From assembly GCA_934699135.1 (NCBI GenBank), contig CAKUVM010000002.1, forward strand, positions 1 through 64,000: DNA of 64,000 bases, written 5' to 3'. How positions within the stretch are numbered: the stretch's first letter is position 1; the number at the start of each line of letters is the position of its first letter. This DNA is from an uncultured Bacteroidales bacterium. Lineage in GTDB: Bacteria > Bacteroidota > Bacteroidia > Bacteroidales > Marinilabiliaceae. Below, piece by piece: positions 15,696 through 25,227 of this stretch. A program made the position numbers and the translations under genes. The notes under the pieces were generated by a model. The model searched no databases. It saw only the letters and a program-made list of their open reading frames with translations, and was not told the DNA's origin.

Positions 15696-17096
15696 TATGT
15701 CAATCTTTTTGTTATTGTCATTCAATCTATTGATATACGCTTTAAGAATTGCTGCCCTAGCCACGGAGACTGGATATTTGACATCTTGGTCTGACGCCTC
15801 GGCTCGGATGCGTGCGATGCAGGACGTAAACAGGAGCCTTGGGTAACGGCCTCCACTCAAGACACTCTTCATAATGGCCTCCGGCAGGCTCGGCAACGCC
15901 TTGTCCACCTTGCCATCTAGCGTCACGGCGCGAAGCATCGGGTATATGCCAAAATATGGCCTCGGATTCTTGGACGTGTCCACTATCTCCATATCGTCAA
16001 AATGGCGCAGGATGTTGGCCGCGAAATCGCCCAAGGTGGTCTCTTGCCAATAGACCACGGCAATCCGGGCGGCGTTTGGGGCCAAACCGAGGAAATAGAA
16101 TTTATCTCCCAGCTCCGGCATCCTCTCTCCGCTAAACATTGCCCGAAGCGCGTTTTTTACCCGGTTTACGTTGGCGTTGGGGTCGTCCGCGCCACTTTCT
16201 GAGAAGATTGAGAATATAGAATCCTCGACATCGGTTGCCGCCTCAGTCTCCTTGGATGCCCAAAAGACAAATGTGCGGCCTCCAATGAACGCCTTGTTCT
16301 TGGAGTCTTTCGCCAACAGGGTTCTCAACGCGGTGGAATATTTGAACTCCGCCTCGGCCGAGATTGGCGCGTTGGCGCACTGGCTCTTGCCATAGGAGTC
16401 GTAACCGCTGTTCACCTGAAAGGCTACAATTTTTGCCGTGGCCTGCCCGCCTATGATTGGTGTCGCCGAGGTCGTCTGCACGGGTTCAGCCCTATTTCCC
16501 GTCACCAGGCATATCGCTGTCGCTTCCTTGCCTGACGCGGATTCCGCAGCATCAGACATCTTGAAATCTTGCTCGGCAATGATGGTCTTGCGCCCCTCAA
16601 TGCGAAATGATATGTTGGCCGTCTTGATTGACTTTCGGAACTCATCCCACAAGGGGTCATCTTGAATCGCAGCCAACCTAACGTCCTCAGATTGGTGCAA
16701 GAACAGCAGCAGGGCCTTCAAGTCAACCGATTCAGGATTCATGATTGCAATCCGCTCCACCTCTTCCACAAAAGCGGCATAGTGGCTAATATTATTTCTG
16801 ACTTTTTTCTCTTCATCGGCCGAACGTTGCCCGAGGAATGTCTCTTCAGATAAGCCCAGGGCATAGGAGCAATTGTCCCAAAGCGAGTTTGACTTTGTCG
16901 CGCTTGTCCGCGAGACACCTTTGGGGATTAAGAACTTATGGTACTTTTTCTTCTCTATCTGGCAATCTTCAAGGCGGGAGAAATTGCCGTCTTGATCAAT
17001 CACAATTATATACTTAAGTTCCCTGCGCTCTTTCCCCTTTGGGGCCAGCTTGCCTTGGCTGCGGTCATAATATTCGCATAACGCACTGAGTATCAT
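15339..17096 (-). CDS. cas8c: Type I-C Cascade large subunit Cas8c (Csd1)
   Basis: 585 residues, the subtype-defining large subunit of type I-C Cascade that reads the PAM. The N-terminus MILSALCEYYDR and the motifs CLVTGNRAEPVQTTSATPIIGG and FFLGYYQQKA near the end are typical of Csd1. No internal stop or frameshift. It overlaps cas5 by four bases (17093-17096). The C-terminal ~118 residues probably also serve as Cas11 from an internal start. Confidence 0.93.
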   Translation of the reverse strand: MILSALCEYYDRSQGKLAPKGKERRELKYIIVIDQDGNFSRLEDCQIEKKKYHKFLIPKGVSRTSATKSNSLWDNCSYALGLSEETFLGQRSADEEKKVRNNISHYAAFVEEVERIAIMNPESVDLKALLLFLHQSEDVRLAAIQDDPLWDEFRKSIKTANISFRIEGRKTIIAEQDFKMSDAAESASGKEATAICLVTGNRAEPVQTTSATPIIGGQATAKIVAFQVNSGYDSYGKSQCANAPISAEAEFKYSTALRTLLAKDSKNKAFIGGRTFVFWASKETEAATDVEDSIFSIFSESGADDPNANVNRVKNALRAMFSGERMPELGDKFYFLGLAPNAARIAVVYWQETTLGDFAANILRHFDDMEIVDTSKNPRPYFGIYPMLRAVTLDGKVDKALPSLPEAIMKSVLSGGRYPRLLFTSCIARIRAEASDQDVKYPVSVARAAILKAYINRLNDNNKKIDIMLDKENTNPAYLCGRLFAVLESIQYSASGLRSIAERYLNSASTTPAYVFPTLLNLSLHHSEKAGWGEGVKAEIINMLPPDGFPVHLDVEDQGRFFLGYYQQKASRMVDVANGDAETKD

Positions 17097-17773
17097 CTTA
17101 GCACCTCCTCACTGTCCTTATCTGGCACACTTATTACACCCTGCTCCATCTTGGCGCGGAAAAACATGGCCTGCTTGCCGTTGGCAAAGTCAATGTCGTA
17201 GAGCATTATGCCCAAATCCCGGTCCTCCGCGATGGGACTGGCTGCATCGGCCTCCCCCGGCGCGACGAGACGGAAACCACATGAGCACTCGCGGGTGCCC
17301 AGATACGGCTGGTTGAAGCACTGGCCCTTTGACGCGCGGCGCTCAAACATCTCATAATATTTCATCGGGTTCTCATCGGCGCCCGCCTCACGCTTCCGCG
17401 CCATGCTTGGCCTGTCTCGCAATGGGATGAAGACCAACTTTGCCGTTATACGGTATCGCACGTCGTGGAGCATCAAAGAGTTGCGTTGCTGACGTTTCTC
17501 CTCGATGTATATGCTTTTCATTTTGGGCGAGGCCGTGGCCCCGACCTCGTTTCGCCTCACGCTCATCCACTTGATGGGGTTAAGCACCTCAATCTTCGTG
17601 ACTTGCCAGCGGATGGCGGGCTTCCAGAATATGGCCTCAAAGACAGCGCGCGCCGCGGATGGCGTTATGACGTCGTAGCTCACTCGCTCAACTTTCAGCT
17701 CGGGGCGGGTGAAGCAGGCCTGATCGGCCCACACCTCGAGCGTAAACTCTCTGTCCGTGTGATTGTTTGTCAT
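17093..17773 (-). CDS. cas5: Cas5c, crRNA-processing endoribonuclease
   Basis: 226 residues. In type I-C, which lacks Cas6, Cas5 cuts pre-crRNA and caps the 5' handle. RAMP-fold features include the opening beta strand FTLEVWADQACFTRPELK, the SYDVITPSAARAVFEAIFWKP helix and the GTRECSCGFRL segment. Uninterrupted; overlaps cas8c by four bases and starts 23 bases after the cas3 stop. Confidence 0.93.
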   Translation of the reverse strand: MTNNHTDREFTLEVWADQACFTRPELKVERVSYDVITPSAARAVFEAIFWKPAIRWQVTKIEVLNPIKWMSVRRNEVGATASPKMKSIYIEEKRQQRNSLMLHDVRYRITAKLVFIPLRDRPSMARKREAGADENPMKYYEMFERRASKGQCFNQPYLGTRECSCGFRLVAPGEADAASPIAEDRDLGIMLYDIDFANGKQAMFFRAKMEQGVISVPDKDSEEVLR

Positions 17774-17796
17774 GGGTTGTGTGTGTTTCTCGGACC

Positions 17797-20006
17797 TTAT
17801 ATCATCATTATCTCGTTCAGGCTCACATTCTCGGCCAGGAGGCCTACTTTGGCATCATACTGACATGCGGACGTTAGCGCGAGGACGCCCTCCGCGGCCA
17901 TGCCTACTATGCCGCCCGCCAACAAGTCTTCCGCCACTCGCCTGCGCACACTCACGGTGTAGGGCCTGAGTTTGCGCATCAGACTGTAGCTCTCGCCCTC
18001 TCTCCTCAACTGGTCAAGCAGCTCGGCTCCGCGGCCAAAGGGGACTATCACGTCTTGCCCACCGTCTTCTATCAACTTGAATTTTTCGGCGGCCGAGGCG
18101 AACTGCACTTCCATGGAATTAAGGTCCGCCCCTATGCCTTTCTTGTCGAACTCTCGGTCAAGAGCGTAATATTGAGCGAAATATGCCGTCATAGCCTTTT
18201 GTGTCATGACGTCCACCTCTTCGCCCAGCTCTGCCCTCATACTTTTAAACGCAGCCTCGGCCATGGCCAGACTTCCCCTCTGTGGCCTTGACAGGCTGAA
18301 GACGGTGACCTCCCCCTCATGCCCCAGTAGCCCCTCTCGGTTGCATCGGCCCGCGGCCTGCAAGATGGAGTCTAGCCCAGCCACCTGGCGAAACACAGCG
18401 GGGAAGTCCAGATCCACACCCGCCTCAATCAACTGGGTGGATATGACGCGGACTTTCCGCAAAGGATCTTCTCTCAAGGCTTTGCGGATCTCGTCTATGG
18501 TCCGCCGGATGTGCTCTCCGCACATCATCCGTGAGAGATGAAACGTGAGCGACGCATTGTCAGCATCCATCCTGCGATACACCTCCAAGGCGTCTTGGCG
18601 GGTGTTCACCACGCACAAGACCCTGTCGCAAAGCATGAGCCTCGCAGCCAAATCGTCATAGCTCAATGGGGTTGAGTAGCAGAAGTTTATGATTGTCCGC
18701 CGCGGGAGCGAGACTCCGTCAGCGTCGGGTGAGATCTCCTTAATGTCCCCTATTCCCCTAAGATTCACATCTCGGCACTCTCTCTTCAGCGCGTCCAAGC
18801 TCTCGCCTCCCAAAATGGGCTGACTGGCTGTCATAAAGAGGAAACTGACGCCAAAGAGACGCTGGTATGCCTTGAGGGCACTGACAATGGGGTTGAGAAA
18901 ATCCACGGGCAAGGTCTGCACCTCATCCATCAGCACAACCGAATGCGCAATGTTATGTAGCTTGCGGCATTTTGAGGGCTTGTTACTGAAAAGCGACTCA
19001 AAGAACTGCACGTTTGTGGTGACGACAATGGGGGCGTCCCAGTTTTCCGTGGCCAGCCTGCGCCCCAACTTCAGAGGATTTTCCTGACAATCGTCAGAGT
19101 CATCGTCCGTCGCACTGTGATGTTCCAGCACATTCTTGTCTCCAAAGACGTCGCGGAACACTTGCGCCGTCTGTGTTATGATGGAGGTGTATGGAATCAC
19201 CACAATCACTCGCCTCAGGCCATGACGCACGGCGTGCCTAAGCGCCCAGGTCATGGAGGCCAGCGTCTTCCCGCCACCGGTTGGCACAGTCAGGCTGAAA
19301 AAGCCTTGCGGCGCGTCGGACTCTGCCATGCAAGCTGAGAGAATCTTCGCCCTGAAGGAGTTGACTGGGGTCTTGGGGGCGTTGGCGCACATCTCATCCA
19401 TCCTCTTGCGCAGTTTCTCAGACAGCGTGGCCATGTCGTCTCCTCCGCCTCTCTGACTTGCGCTCTCTGGCGTCATGAAACTCTCAGTGTCTAAGAAATC
19501 GGCATCCACAAGGCATGAGAACAACATCCTTATCAAGTGGTTATACTCGTCAGGAGACTTCAGCAGGTCTTTATTCAAGCCCAAGTTCGCCGTTGGAGTC
19601 TGGCGGTCTATGCCACAGGGGAGCCCTTGCTTCATTGCCTGGAGGAAGTCATCGTGGTCATGCAGACCCGAATGATGTCCCTCAATGGGGATGCTTAACA
19701 GCGGATATGCTTTAGGGCACGCCGCCTTGGCCAAGATGGCACCCACATAGGCGTGGCGTTTAGTGATGGCATTGTAGGCGCACTCCCCTTTGCCAAAACC
19801 AGACACCTCTCTTATGTAACTTTGAAATTCAGGTTTTTCCTTTCCTCTGTCATGCAACAGTCCTAGCACGCGCCCCCATTCTCCCATCTCGAATATGGAG
19901 GAGAACTTGGAAGCCAAAGCGGCTACGCCGTCAGAATGCTATTGGTCTGAATCTGCCACGAACCGTCAGCTGATTGGCGCAAATGTGATAAGACCTCGTT
20001 TCTCAT
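17797..20006 (-). pseudogene. cas3: Cas3 helicase-nuclease, frameshifted near codon 23
   Basis: From the ATG at 20006 the first 23 codons read MRNEVLSHLRQSADG...QTNS, the expected Cas3 N-terminus. One base is then missing at about 19939-19940 and the frame ends in TAG at 19925. In the other frame the protein continues as HSDGVAALASKF to 17797 without a stop. The body has the HD nuclease pair in LLHDRGK, Walker A PTGGGKT, the DExH-type MDEVQTLP, MTASQP, and the arginine-finger motif QAAGRCNREG. Cas3 degrades the target after Cascade recruitment. A TTG at 19917 could give a protein lacking only about 30 residues, including a conserved histidine of the HD site, so residual activity is doubtful. 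First gene of the cas operon. Confidence 0.85.
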
Positions 20007-20011
20007 AGACG

Positions 20012-20042
20012 CAAATTTATGCAGCTTTATTAAAAATTGCAA
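20012..20042 (-). promoter_or_regulatory. cas operon promoter
   Basis: TTG (20042-20040), 20 bases, then TAAATTTG (20019-20012) on the minus strand: a full Bacteroidota promoter. It ends only five bases before the cas3 ATG at 20006, which implies a leaderless or nearly leaderless transcript. Confidence 0.7.
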
Positions 20043-20070
20043 TTAATAAAAAAAAAAATCATAAAATACA

Positions 20071-20107
20071 AAAACCCGTCAAGGTTCACGCTTTCAACCT
20101 TGACGGG
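20071..20107 (-). terminator. Terminator of the Rpn-family gene
   Basis: On the minus strand CCCGTCAAGGTT (20107-20096) pairs with AACCTTGACGGG (20086-20075), followed by TTTT and a T-rich tract. It separates the nuclease gene from the cas operon. Confidence 0.85.
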
Positions 20108-20127
20108 CTTTGGGCAATCCCTTTTTC

Positions 20128-21057
20128 CTACAGTCCTCTCACCACAGCTATTTCCAGGCCGGTTAGCTCCGCCACCGTCTCAGGAGCCATTCCCCTGGCC
20201 AGCATGCCCTTGGCCACCTTCTCAACTCCCAATGCCACACCTTGCTCCTTGCCTATCTCGATGCCCTGCTCCTTGCCTATCTCGATGCCCTGCTCCTTGC
20301 CTATCTCGATGCCCTTGGCCATGCCCTGCTCGCGAGCTGTGGCCATGCTGTTTTTAATGTCGCGATAGGCCTTCAGGCTGTCCTCATACGTCCGCAATTC
20401 GGACGGTGTGAACTGGGCTATCTCCGCTTCTTGGAACAGACGCTGGAAGACGCGCTCTTTCAGCGTCTTGGGGCGGCCGTCTATACGCGACAGGTTTTTG
20501 AGGACGTAGAACCACTTGTCCCTTATGTCTTCCAGCTCATCGGCCGTCTTCGAGAAACGGCCTATCTCTATATATTTTAGCAACAGCTTGGTGTAGAACG
20601 TGCGGCCTGTGGCTACGTCTTGTAGCATGACGTCGTGGCATATCTCGCCAGGGTCGAACGCAGGGTCTGAGTAGCTGAAGTTAAGTATGGCGATGACATA
20701 GACCTTGTCAAGGCGGAAGTCCCACTCGGAACCCTTTTGAGCCTGCTCTCGGATGGGGAAGGTGGCGTAGAAGATGGAGCGATCCTTGAAATATTTCTGG
20801 TAGGCGTTCTGCATCTCCACTATGAAACGCTCGCCGCGCTCGTTTTGGCAGTAGACATCGAAGATGGCCTTGCGATCCGTCAGCACGTCGCCCACGCTCT
20901 CGCCGTTGAGATACATCACGTCCGTCACCACTTGCTCGCCCTGGAAGAGAGAGTTGAGAAAGTCTATCAGAAGGTCTTTGTTCGGTTTGGAGCCGAATAT
21001 GCGCCTGAAGCCGAAGTCCGTCAGAAGGCTTATGTACTTGTCCTCCGTCTGTCTCAT
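20128..21057 (-). CDS. Rpn family recombination-promoting nuclease / PD-(D/E)XK transposase
   Basis: 309 residues from the ATG at 21057 (MRQTEDKYISLLTDFGFRRIFG). The nuclease core has DRKAIFDVYC and FIVEMQ, the Rpn variant of the PD-(D/E)XK site. These proteins cut DNA and are mobile or involved in phage defence in some relatives. The C-terminal part carries three near-identical octapeptides (GIEIGKEQ) encoded by a 24-bp tandem repeat, usual for this family. An upstream start at 21126 exists but adds sequence across the promoter-like TATATTTG at 21081-21088. The gene is flanked by terminators on both sides. Confidence 0.85.
   Translation of the reverse strand: MRQTEDKYISLLTDFGFRRIFGSKPNKDLLIDFLNSLFQGEQVVTDVMYLNGESVGDVLTDRKAIFDVYCQNERGERFIVEMQNAYQKYFKDRSIFYATFPIREQAQKGSEWDFRLDKVYVIAILNFSYSDPAFDPGEICHDVMLQDVATGRTFYTKLLLKYIEIGRFSKTADELEDIRDKWFYVLKNLSRIDGRPKTLKERVFQRLFQEAEIAQFTPSELRTYEDSLKAYRDIKNSMATAREQGMAKGIEIGKEQGIEIGKEQGIEIGKEQGVALGVEKVAKGMLARGMAPETVAELTGLEIAVVRGL
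20243..20314. repeat. 24-bp tandem repeat, three units
   Basis: Three consecutive copies of a 24-bp unit encoding the GIEIGKEQ octapeptides of the Rpn-family protein. In-frame slippage would add or remove eight residues. Confidence 0.9.
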
Positions 21058-21080
21058 GTCTTGATCGGTTTTGGATGTTT

Positions 21081-21088
21081 CAAATATA
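21081..21088 (-). promoter_or_regulatory. -7 element of the Rpn-family gene
   Basis: TATATTTG on the minus strand, 23 bases before the ATG at 21057. A clear -33 element is not visible. Confidence 0.45.
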
Positions 21089-21133
21089 AGCAATTGACAC
21101 GTGCCTGAGGCCAGGGGGTCGCTCAAAAAGAAA

Positions 21134-21167
21134 GCCGACCCGCAAGCGTCTTTCCTTGCGAGTCGGC
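21134..21167 (-). terminator. Terminator after the GH2 gene
   Basis: GCCGACTCGCAAG pairs with CTTGCGGGTCGGC on the minus strand with an eight-base loop, followed by TTTCTTTTTG. It ends the GH2 transcript. Confidence 0.8.
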
Positions 21168-21184
21168 CATCAACTACGACTTAT

Positions 21185-23533
21185 CTATTTCTGCCCGTTG
21201 AGCGTGACCATGGCCTTGCCGCCCCCCGGGAGCGAGACGGTGACGGTGACAGGGCCCGCCTTAGCCTCCGCGCCTCGCAATATTATCTGCGCACGGCCCA
21301 TAAAGGAGTCGACATGGGCATTGGCCTTGTCTGACCCCACAGGTCGCTCTTGAGTTTTGTACCCCGGGTCTCCGTTTCCCCAACCAAGGATTTCGGCCGG
21401 GCCCGACACTTTCACCTCCAGAGCCTCGCAAGCGTCGGACACGAAACGGCCTTTCTTGTCGAGCAACGTCACGTCCACGACCACGCATTGCTGACTGCCG
21501 ACCAGAGTGGGCTTGCTCACATCCAGCCGCAGAGCCTCGGCCTGGCCTGTGGTCTCCACACGGGTTGTCTTGACCCTCTTGCCGCCCTTGTATCCGCGGG
21601 CCTCAAGCCTGCCAGGCTTATATGTCGTCTGCCACACCAAGTGGCTGTCTTTCTCCATCTTCTGTCTTCCGAGGCTCTTGCCGTCTTGCAGCAGCTCCAC
21701 CTCGTCCATATTGGAGTAGCACCATACCTCGACCTCCTGCCCCTCACGGCCTTTGAGGTTCCAATGGGGGAAGATGTGGAGGACTGGCTCGGCAGTCCAC
21801 GCGGCCTTGAGATAGTAGGCCTCGTCTTTGGGGAAGCCGCAATAGTCCAATATTCCGAACTGCGAGCCCGTGGCGGGCCACTTCATGGGATTGGGTTCCC
21901 CGCGGTAGTCGAAGCCTGTCCAGTAGAACACGCCCGCGGCCCAGCCGTTGTCTCGGTAGAACTTCCAGCCGCGCTCAATGACATTTTTCGCATGACCCTC
22001 TCGGCTCTCGCCGGCCATGTTGATGCTCCTCATCCAGCCGCGGACGGAGTCGGTCTCATAGACGCCGCGCGTGCCGCAGGCACTGGTCTCCTCGGTGCCT
22101 ATAACCACCCAGTCGGGATATTGGCGGTGTCGGTTCCAGACGTCGTTTTGCACAATATAGTTGTAGCCGTGGATGTCAACCTGCTTGGTGAGGCCGAAAC
22201 CGCCAGAGTTACCGTAGGTGTAGAGGCGCGTGCTGTCTATCTGGCGGGCGTAGTCTATCATGGCGCGGGCAATCTTCTCTCCTTTTGCGTCACTCTCAAT
22301 CCACCACTCTTCATTGCCTATGCTCCAGAGAATTACGGACGGGTGATTCCTGTCGCGCTCAATCATTTTGCGCAACAGCGTCAGGTGCTCGTCGTTGACG
22401 CCCATGAGGCGGTTCTCGTCTATCACAAGCATGCCGAGGGAGTCGCACACGTCGAGCATGGCGGGCGTGCCGGGGTTGTGCGAGAGGCGTATGGCGTTCA
22501 TACCCATCTCTTTGAGTTTATTGACCTTGTAGACCCACAAGTCTTTGAGCAGGGCCGTGCCCACTCCCGCGTGGTCGAGGTGGATGTCAGAACCCACAAG
22601 CTCTAAGGGTTTGCCGTTGAGCAAGAAGCCGTCGGTGGTGTTCCACCCCAGCGTCCGGAGGCCCACCTTGGTCTCGATGGCGTCACGCTCCTTGCCTTCG
22701 GCCGAGACCGAGGTGCGGAGAGTATAGAGGTAGGGGTCGGAGACGCTCCATAGGCGCGGGCTTGGAACGATGAGATTGCCATCTTCCCCCACGGCCACCA
22801 CGTTGCCCGCAGCATCTATGAGTTTGTGCGAGGCCGGGCGCGTTGACGACGTGGCGACGTGCAGCTCGCGGCCATCCCACGACGCGAAGACATTGTCTAT
22901 GTGGCAGTCTTTGTCTCGCATGACCAGCCATACGTCTCGGTATATGCCGGCTCCCTCGTAATACCAGCCCTCCTCGGTGGTGGCGTCGCAGCGCACCGTC
23001 AGGACGTTGTCTCCGCCATAGTTGAGATATTCCGCCACGTTGTAGGTCTGGCGGGCGTATCCGCTGGCCTCATGACCCAGATAGAAGCCGTTGCAGAAGA
23101 CTTGGGCGTTGCGGAAGACCCCCTCGAACTGGACGTATATGTCGCGCCCCTCATCGGCCGCGTTCACGGCGAAGTGGCGTCGGTACCAGCCCACGCTGTT
23201 TTGCGGGTAGCGCCATCCCACCTGCTTGTATCCGTGCGAGTGGCTCGCCTCGGCGGCATAGGGCAAGTCCACCACCCAATCGTGCGGCAGGGTCACCCGT
23301 TGCCATGTCGAGTCGTTGAACTCCGGACTGGCCGGCCCGCGGTTCTGCCCCACCGCCTTGGTGAGGTAGGTGAAATATTCGGTGCCGTGGGTGAAGTCTG
23401 CCTCCATGGAGGCGGCGTTGCCGAGATGGAACGTCCAGCCGTAGTTGAGCAACGTCGTCTCGCGTTGCGCCGTGGCCCCAGCGAACGACAGGCATAGCGC
23501 GAGGGTGGCAAGGATAAGATGGTTATGTCTCAT
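21185..23533 (-). CDS. Glycoside hydrolase family 2 (beta-galactosidase-like), secreted
   Basis: 782 residues with a signal peptide (LILATLALCLSFAGATAQ). Domain order is the GH2 standard: sugar-binding jelly roll (about 30-210), immunoglobulin-like domain, TIM barrel (about 310-580), then C-terminal Ig-like domains. The acid/base lies in SIGNEEWW (E408) and the nucleophile in VIGTEETSACG (E481 or E482). The protein is expected in the periplasm. Beta-galactosidase is the likeliest activity, but GH2 also includes mannosidases and glucuronidases. It is monocistronic, lying between the Rpn-gene boundary and the mla genes, without SusC/SusD neighbours. Confidence 0.88.
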   Translation of the reverse strand: MRHNHLILATLALCLSFAGATAQRETTLLNYGWTFHLGNAASMEADFTHGTEYFTYLTKAVGQNRGPASPEFNDSTWQRVTLPHDWVVDLPYAAEASHSHGYKQVGWRYPQNSVGWYRRHFAVNAADEGRDIYVQFEGVFRNAQVFCNGFYLGHEASGYARQTYNVAEYLNYGGDNVLTVRCDATTEEGWYYEGAGIYRDVWLVMRDKDCHIDNVFASWDGRELHVATSSTRPASHKLIDAAGNVVAVGEDGNLIVPSPRLWSVSDPYLYTLRTSVSAEGKERDAIETKVGLRTLGWNTTDGFLLNGKPLELVGSDIHLDHAGVGTALLKDLWVYKVNKLKEMGMNAIRLSHNPGTPAMLDVCDSLGMLVIDENRLMGVNDEHLTLLRKMIERDRNHPSVILWSIGNEEWWIESDAKGEKIARAMIDYARQIDSTRLYTYGNSGGFGLTKQVDIHGYNYIVQNDVWNRHRQYPDWVVIGTEETSACGTRGVYETDSVRGWMRSINMAGESREGHAKNVIERGWKFYRDNGWAAGVFYWTGFDYRGEPNPMKWPATGSQFGILDYCGFPKDEAYYLKAAWTAEPVLHIFPHWNLKGREGQEVEVWCYSNMDEVELLQDGKSLGRQKMEKDSHLVWQTTYKPGRLEARGYKGGKRVKTTRVETTGQAEALRLDVSKPTLVGSQQCVVVDVTLLDKKGRFVSDACEALEVKVSGPAEILGWGNGDPGYKTQERPVGSDKANAHVDSFMGRAQIILRGAEAKAGPVTVTVSLPGGGKAMVTLNGQK

Positions 23534-23728
23534 TTCGTCAAGATGATTTCATTTTTATTTGCGCGAATTTAGCATTTGTTTGCGGGCGGTCGGGGCTTTA
23601 ATGTTATCTGGAGGTGATGTTTCGCCATTCGGCCTCTATTTTTAAATAACGGGACGCGGGCGGAGTTGGGATCCATGCCCCCACCCCGCCCGCGGCTATC
23701 GTTTCAGTCTTTTCGGCCCTCGCCCGGC

Positions 23729-24478
23729 TCAACGCCCCAGTTTCATGAGCCTTACGGCCGAGGCCATGAAGGAGCGCAGCTCAGGGCAGTCGGACTGCAA
23801 GATGTCATCTTGGCTCCCGTCCCATAGCTTACGGCCCGCCTCGATGAAGACGATATGCTCGCCAATGGTGAAGACGGAGTTCATGTCGTGGGTGTTGATG
23901 ATGGTGGTGATGCCGCTCTCGTGGGTGATGGCGGATATGAGGGAGTCTATCACCCCGGCCGTCACGGGGTCGAGGCCAGAGTTTGGCTCATCGCAGAAGA
24001 GGTAGCGCGGGTTCTGCACAATGGCCCGGGCAATGGCCACCCGCTTTTGCATTCCGCCGGAGATCTGGGCCGGGAAGAGGCCATCGGCCGCGGCGTCGAG
24101 GTTGACGCGGCGGAGGCACTGCTGCGCCCTGCGGCGGCGCTCGGCGGCGGAGAGCGTGGTGAACATGTCTAGCGGGAAGCGGACATTCTCCAGCACAGTC
24201 ATGAAGTCGAAGAGGGCCGAGCCCTGAAAAATCATGCCCACCTCTTGCCGCAGGCGCAGCCGCCCGTGACGGCCCATGCGGGTGACATCGCGCCCGTCAT
24301 AGAGGATGGAGCCCTCGTCAACGTCGTATAGGCCCACGAGGCTCTTGAGCAGCACCGTCTTGCCGGACCCGCTCTTGCCGATGATGAGGTTGGTCTTGCC
24401 GTCTTCAAAGACGCCGCTCACCTCGTGCATGACCGTGCGGCCGTTGAATGTCTTCGATATGTTCCTTGCCTCGATCAT
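23729..24478 (-). CDS. mlaF: ABC transporter ATPase, MlaF-like (phospholipid transport)
   Basis: 249 residues. Walker A GKSGSGKT, Q-loop MIFQGSALFD, signature ISGGMQKR and Walker B YLFCDEPNSGLD are all present; FQGSALFDFMTV is characteristic of the MlaF branch. It powers lipid transport between the membranes with the permease MlaE. ATG at 24478 overlaps mlaE by four bases. The long upstream extension of the frame runs antisense-like through mlaE and is excluded. No mlaD (MCE) gene follows; the next gene is the GH2, 195 bases away. Confidence 0.9.
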   Translation of the reverse strand: MIEARNISKTFNGRTVMHEVSGVFEDGKTNLIIGKSGSGKTVLLKSLVGLYDVDEGSILYDGRDVTRMGRHGRLRLRQEVGMIFQGSALFDFMTVLENVRFPLDMFTTLSAAERRRRAQQCLRRVNLDAAADGLFPAQISGGMQKRVAIARAIVQNPRYLFCDEPNSGLDPVTAGVIDSLISAITHESGITTIINTHDMNSVFTIGEHIVFIEAGRKLWDGSQDDILQSDCPELRSFMASAVRLMKLGR

Positions 24479-25227
24479 GACAGCATGAGTTGGGTTACGA
24501 GCAGGTTTACCATGAGGATGGTGACGCAGCTCACCACCACGCTCTTGGTGCTGGCCCGGCCCACGTCTAGAGCGCCGCCCTTGACGTAATATCCAAAAAA
24601 TGAGGACACGGAGGCTATGATGAAGGCGAAGAGCGTGCTCTTGAAGAGCGAGTAGAAGATGTAGAACGGGCGGAACGTGAAGTGGAGGCCGTATATGAAG
24701 TCGTCTGACGGCACCATGCCGGTGGTGAAGCCGGAGAACCAGCCGCCGACTATGCCTATGCACATGCTGTACACGACAAGCAGCGGCACGCTGACCACCA
24801 TGGCCACGACCTTGGGCGCGGCGAGGAACGAGGCGGAGTTGATGCCCATGATGTCAAGGGCGTCAATCTGCTCCGTTATCCTCATGGTGCCTATCTCGGA
24901 CGATATGTTGCTGCCCACCTTGCCCGCCAGGATGAGGCAGACTATGGTGCTGGAGAACTCGAGGACTATGGTCTCTCGGGAGGCGTAGCCGATGGTGTAA
25001 GTTGGGATGAAAGGGTTGTCGAGATTGTTGGCCATCTGGATGGTGACGACTGCCCCTACGAAGAAAGATATGAGCGTGACTATGCCGAGCGAGTCGACAC
25101 CCAACTTATACACCTCCTGCAATATCCGCCTGCCGAAGACGCTCCATTTCTGCGGCGCCGCCGCCACCTGCGCCATGAAGCGGCAGTAACGGCCGACGAG
25201 CGATATGGCGGAATCAAAAAACATCAT
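24475..25227 (-). CDS. mlaE: MlaE-family permease
   Basis: 250 residues, five or six membrane segments, with the MlaE signature GSNISSEIGTMRITEQIDALDIMGIN. Inner-membrane subunit of the MCE/Mla lipid transporter. Translationally coupled on both sides by four-base overlaps with the MscS gene upstream and mlaF downstream. Confidence 0.92.
   Translation of the reverse strand: MMFFDSAISLVGRYCRFMAQVAAAPQKWSVFGRRILQEVYKLGVDSLGIVTLISFFVGAVVTIQMANNLDNPFIPTYTIGYASRETIVLEFSSTIVCLILAGKVGSNISSEIGTMRITEQIDALDIMGINSASFLAAPKVVAMVVSVPLLVVYSMCIGIVGGWFSGFTTGMVPSDDFIYGLHFTFRPFYIFYSLFKSTLFAFIIASVSSFFGYYVKGGALDVGRASTKSVVVSCVTILMVNLLVTQLMLS

Noticed and set aside
9450..21120. The accessory region as a complete prophage
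   Set aside because: Only the MuF gene is phage-like. There is no integrase, terminase, portal, capsid or tail gene, so at most a fragment remains.
21350..22606. A 418-codon plus-strand open frame
   Set aside because: It lies entirely antisense to the well-supported GH2 gene and its translation resembles no protein; GC-rich codon bias makes long antisense frames common here.
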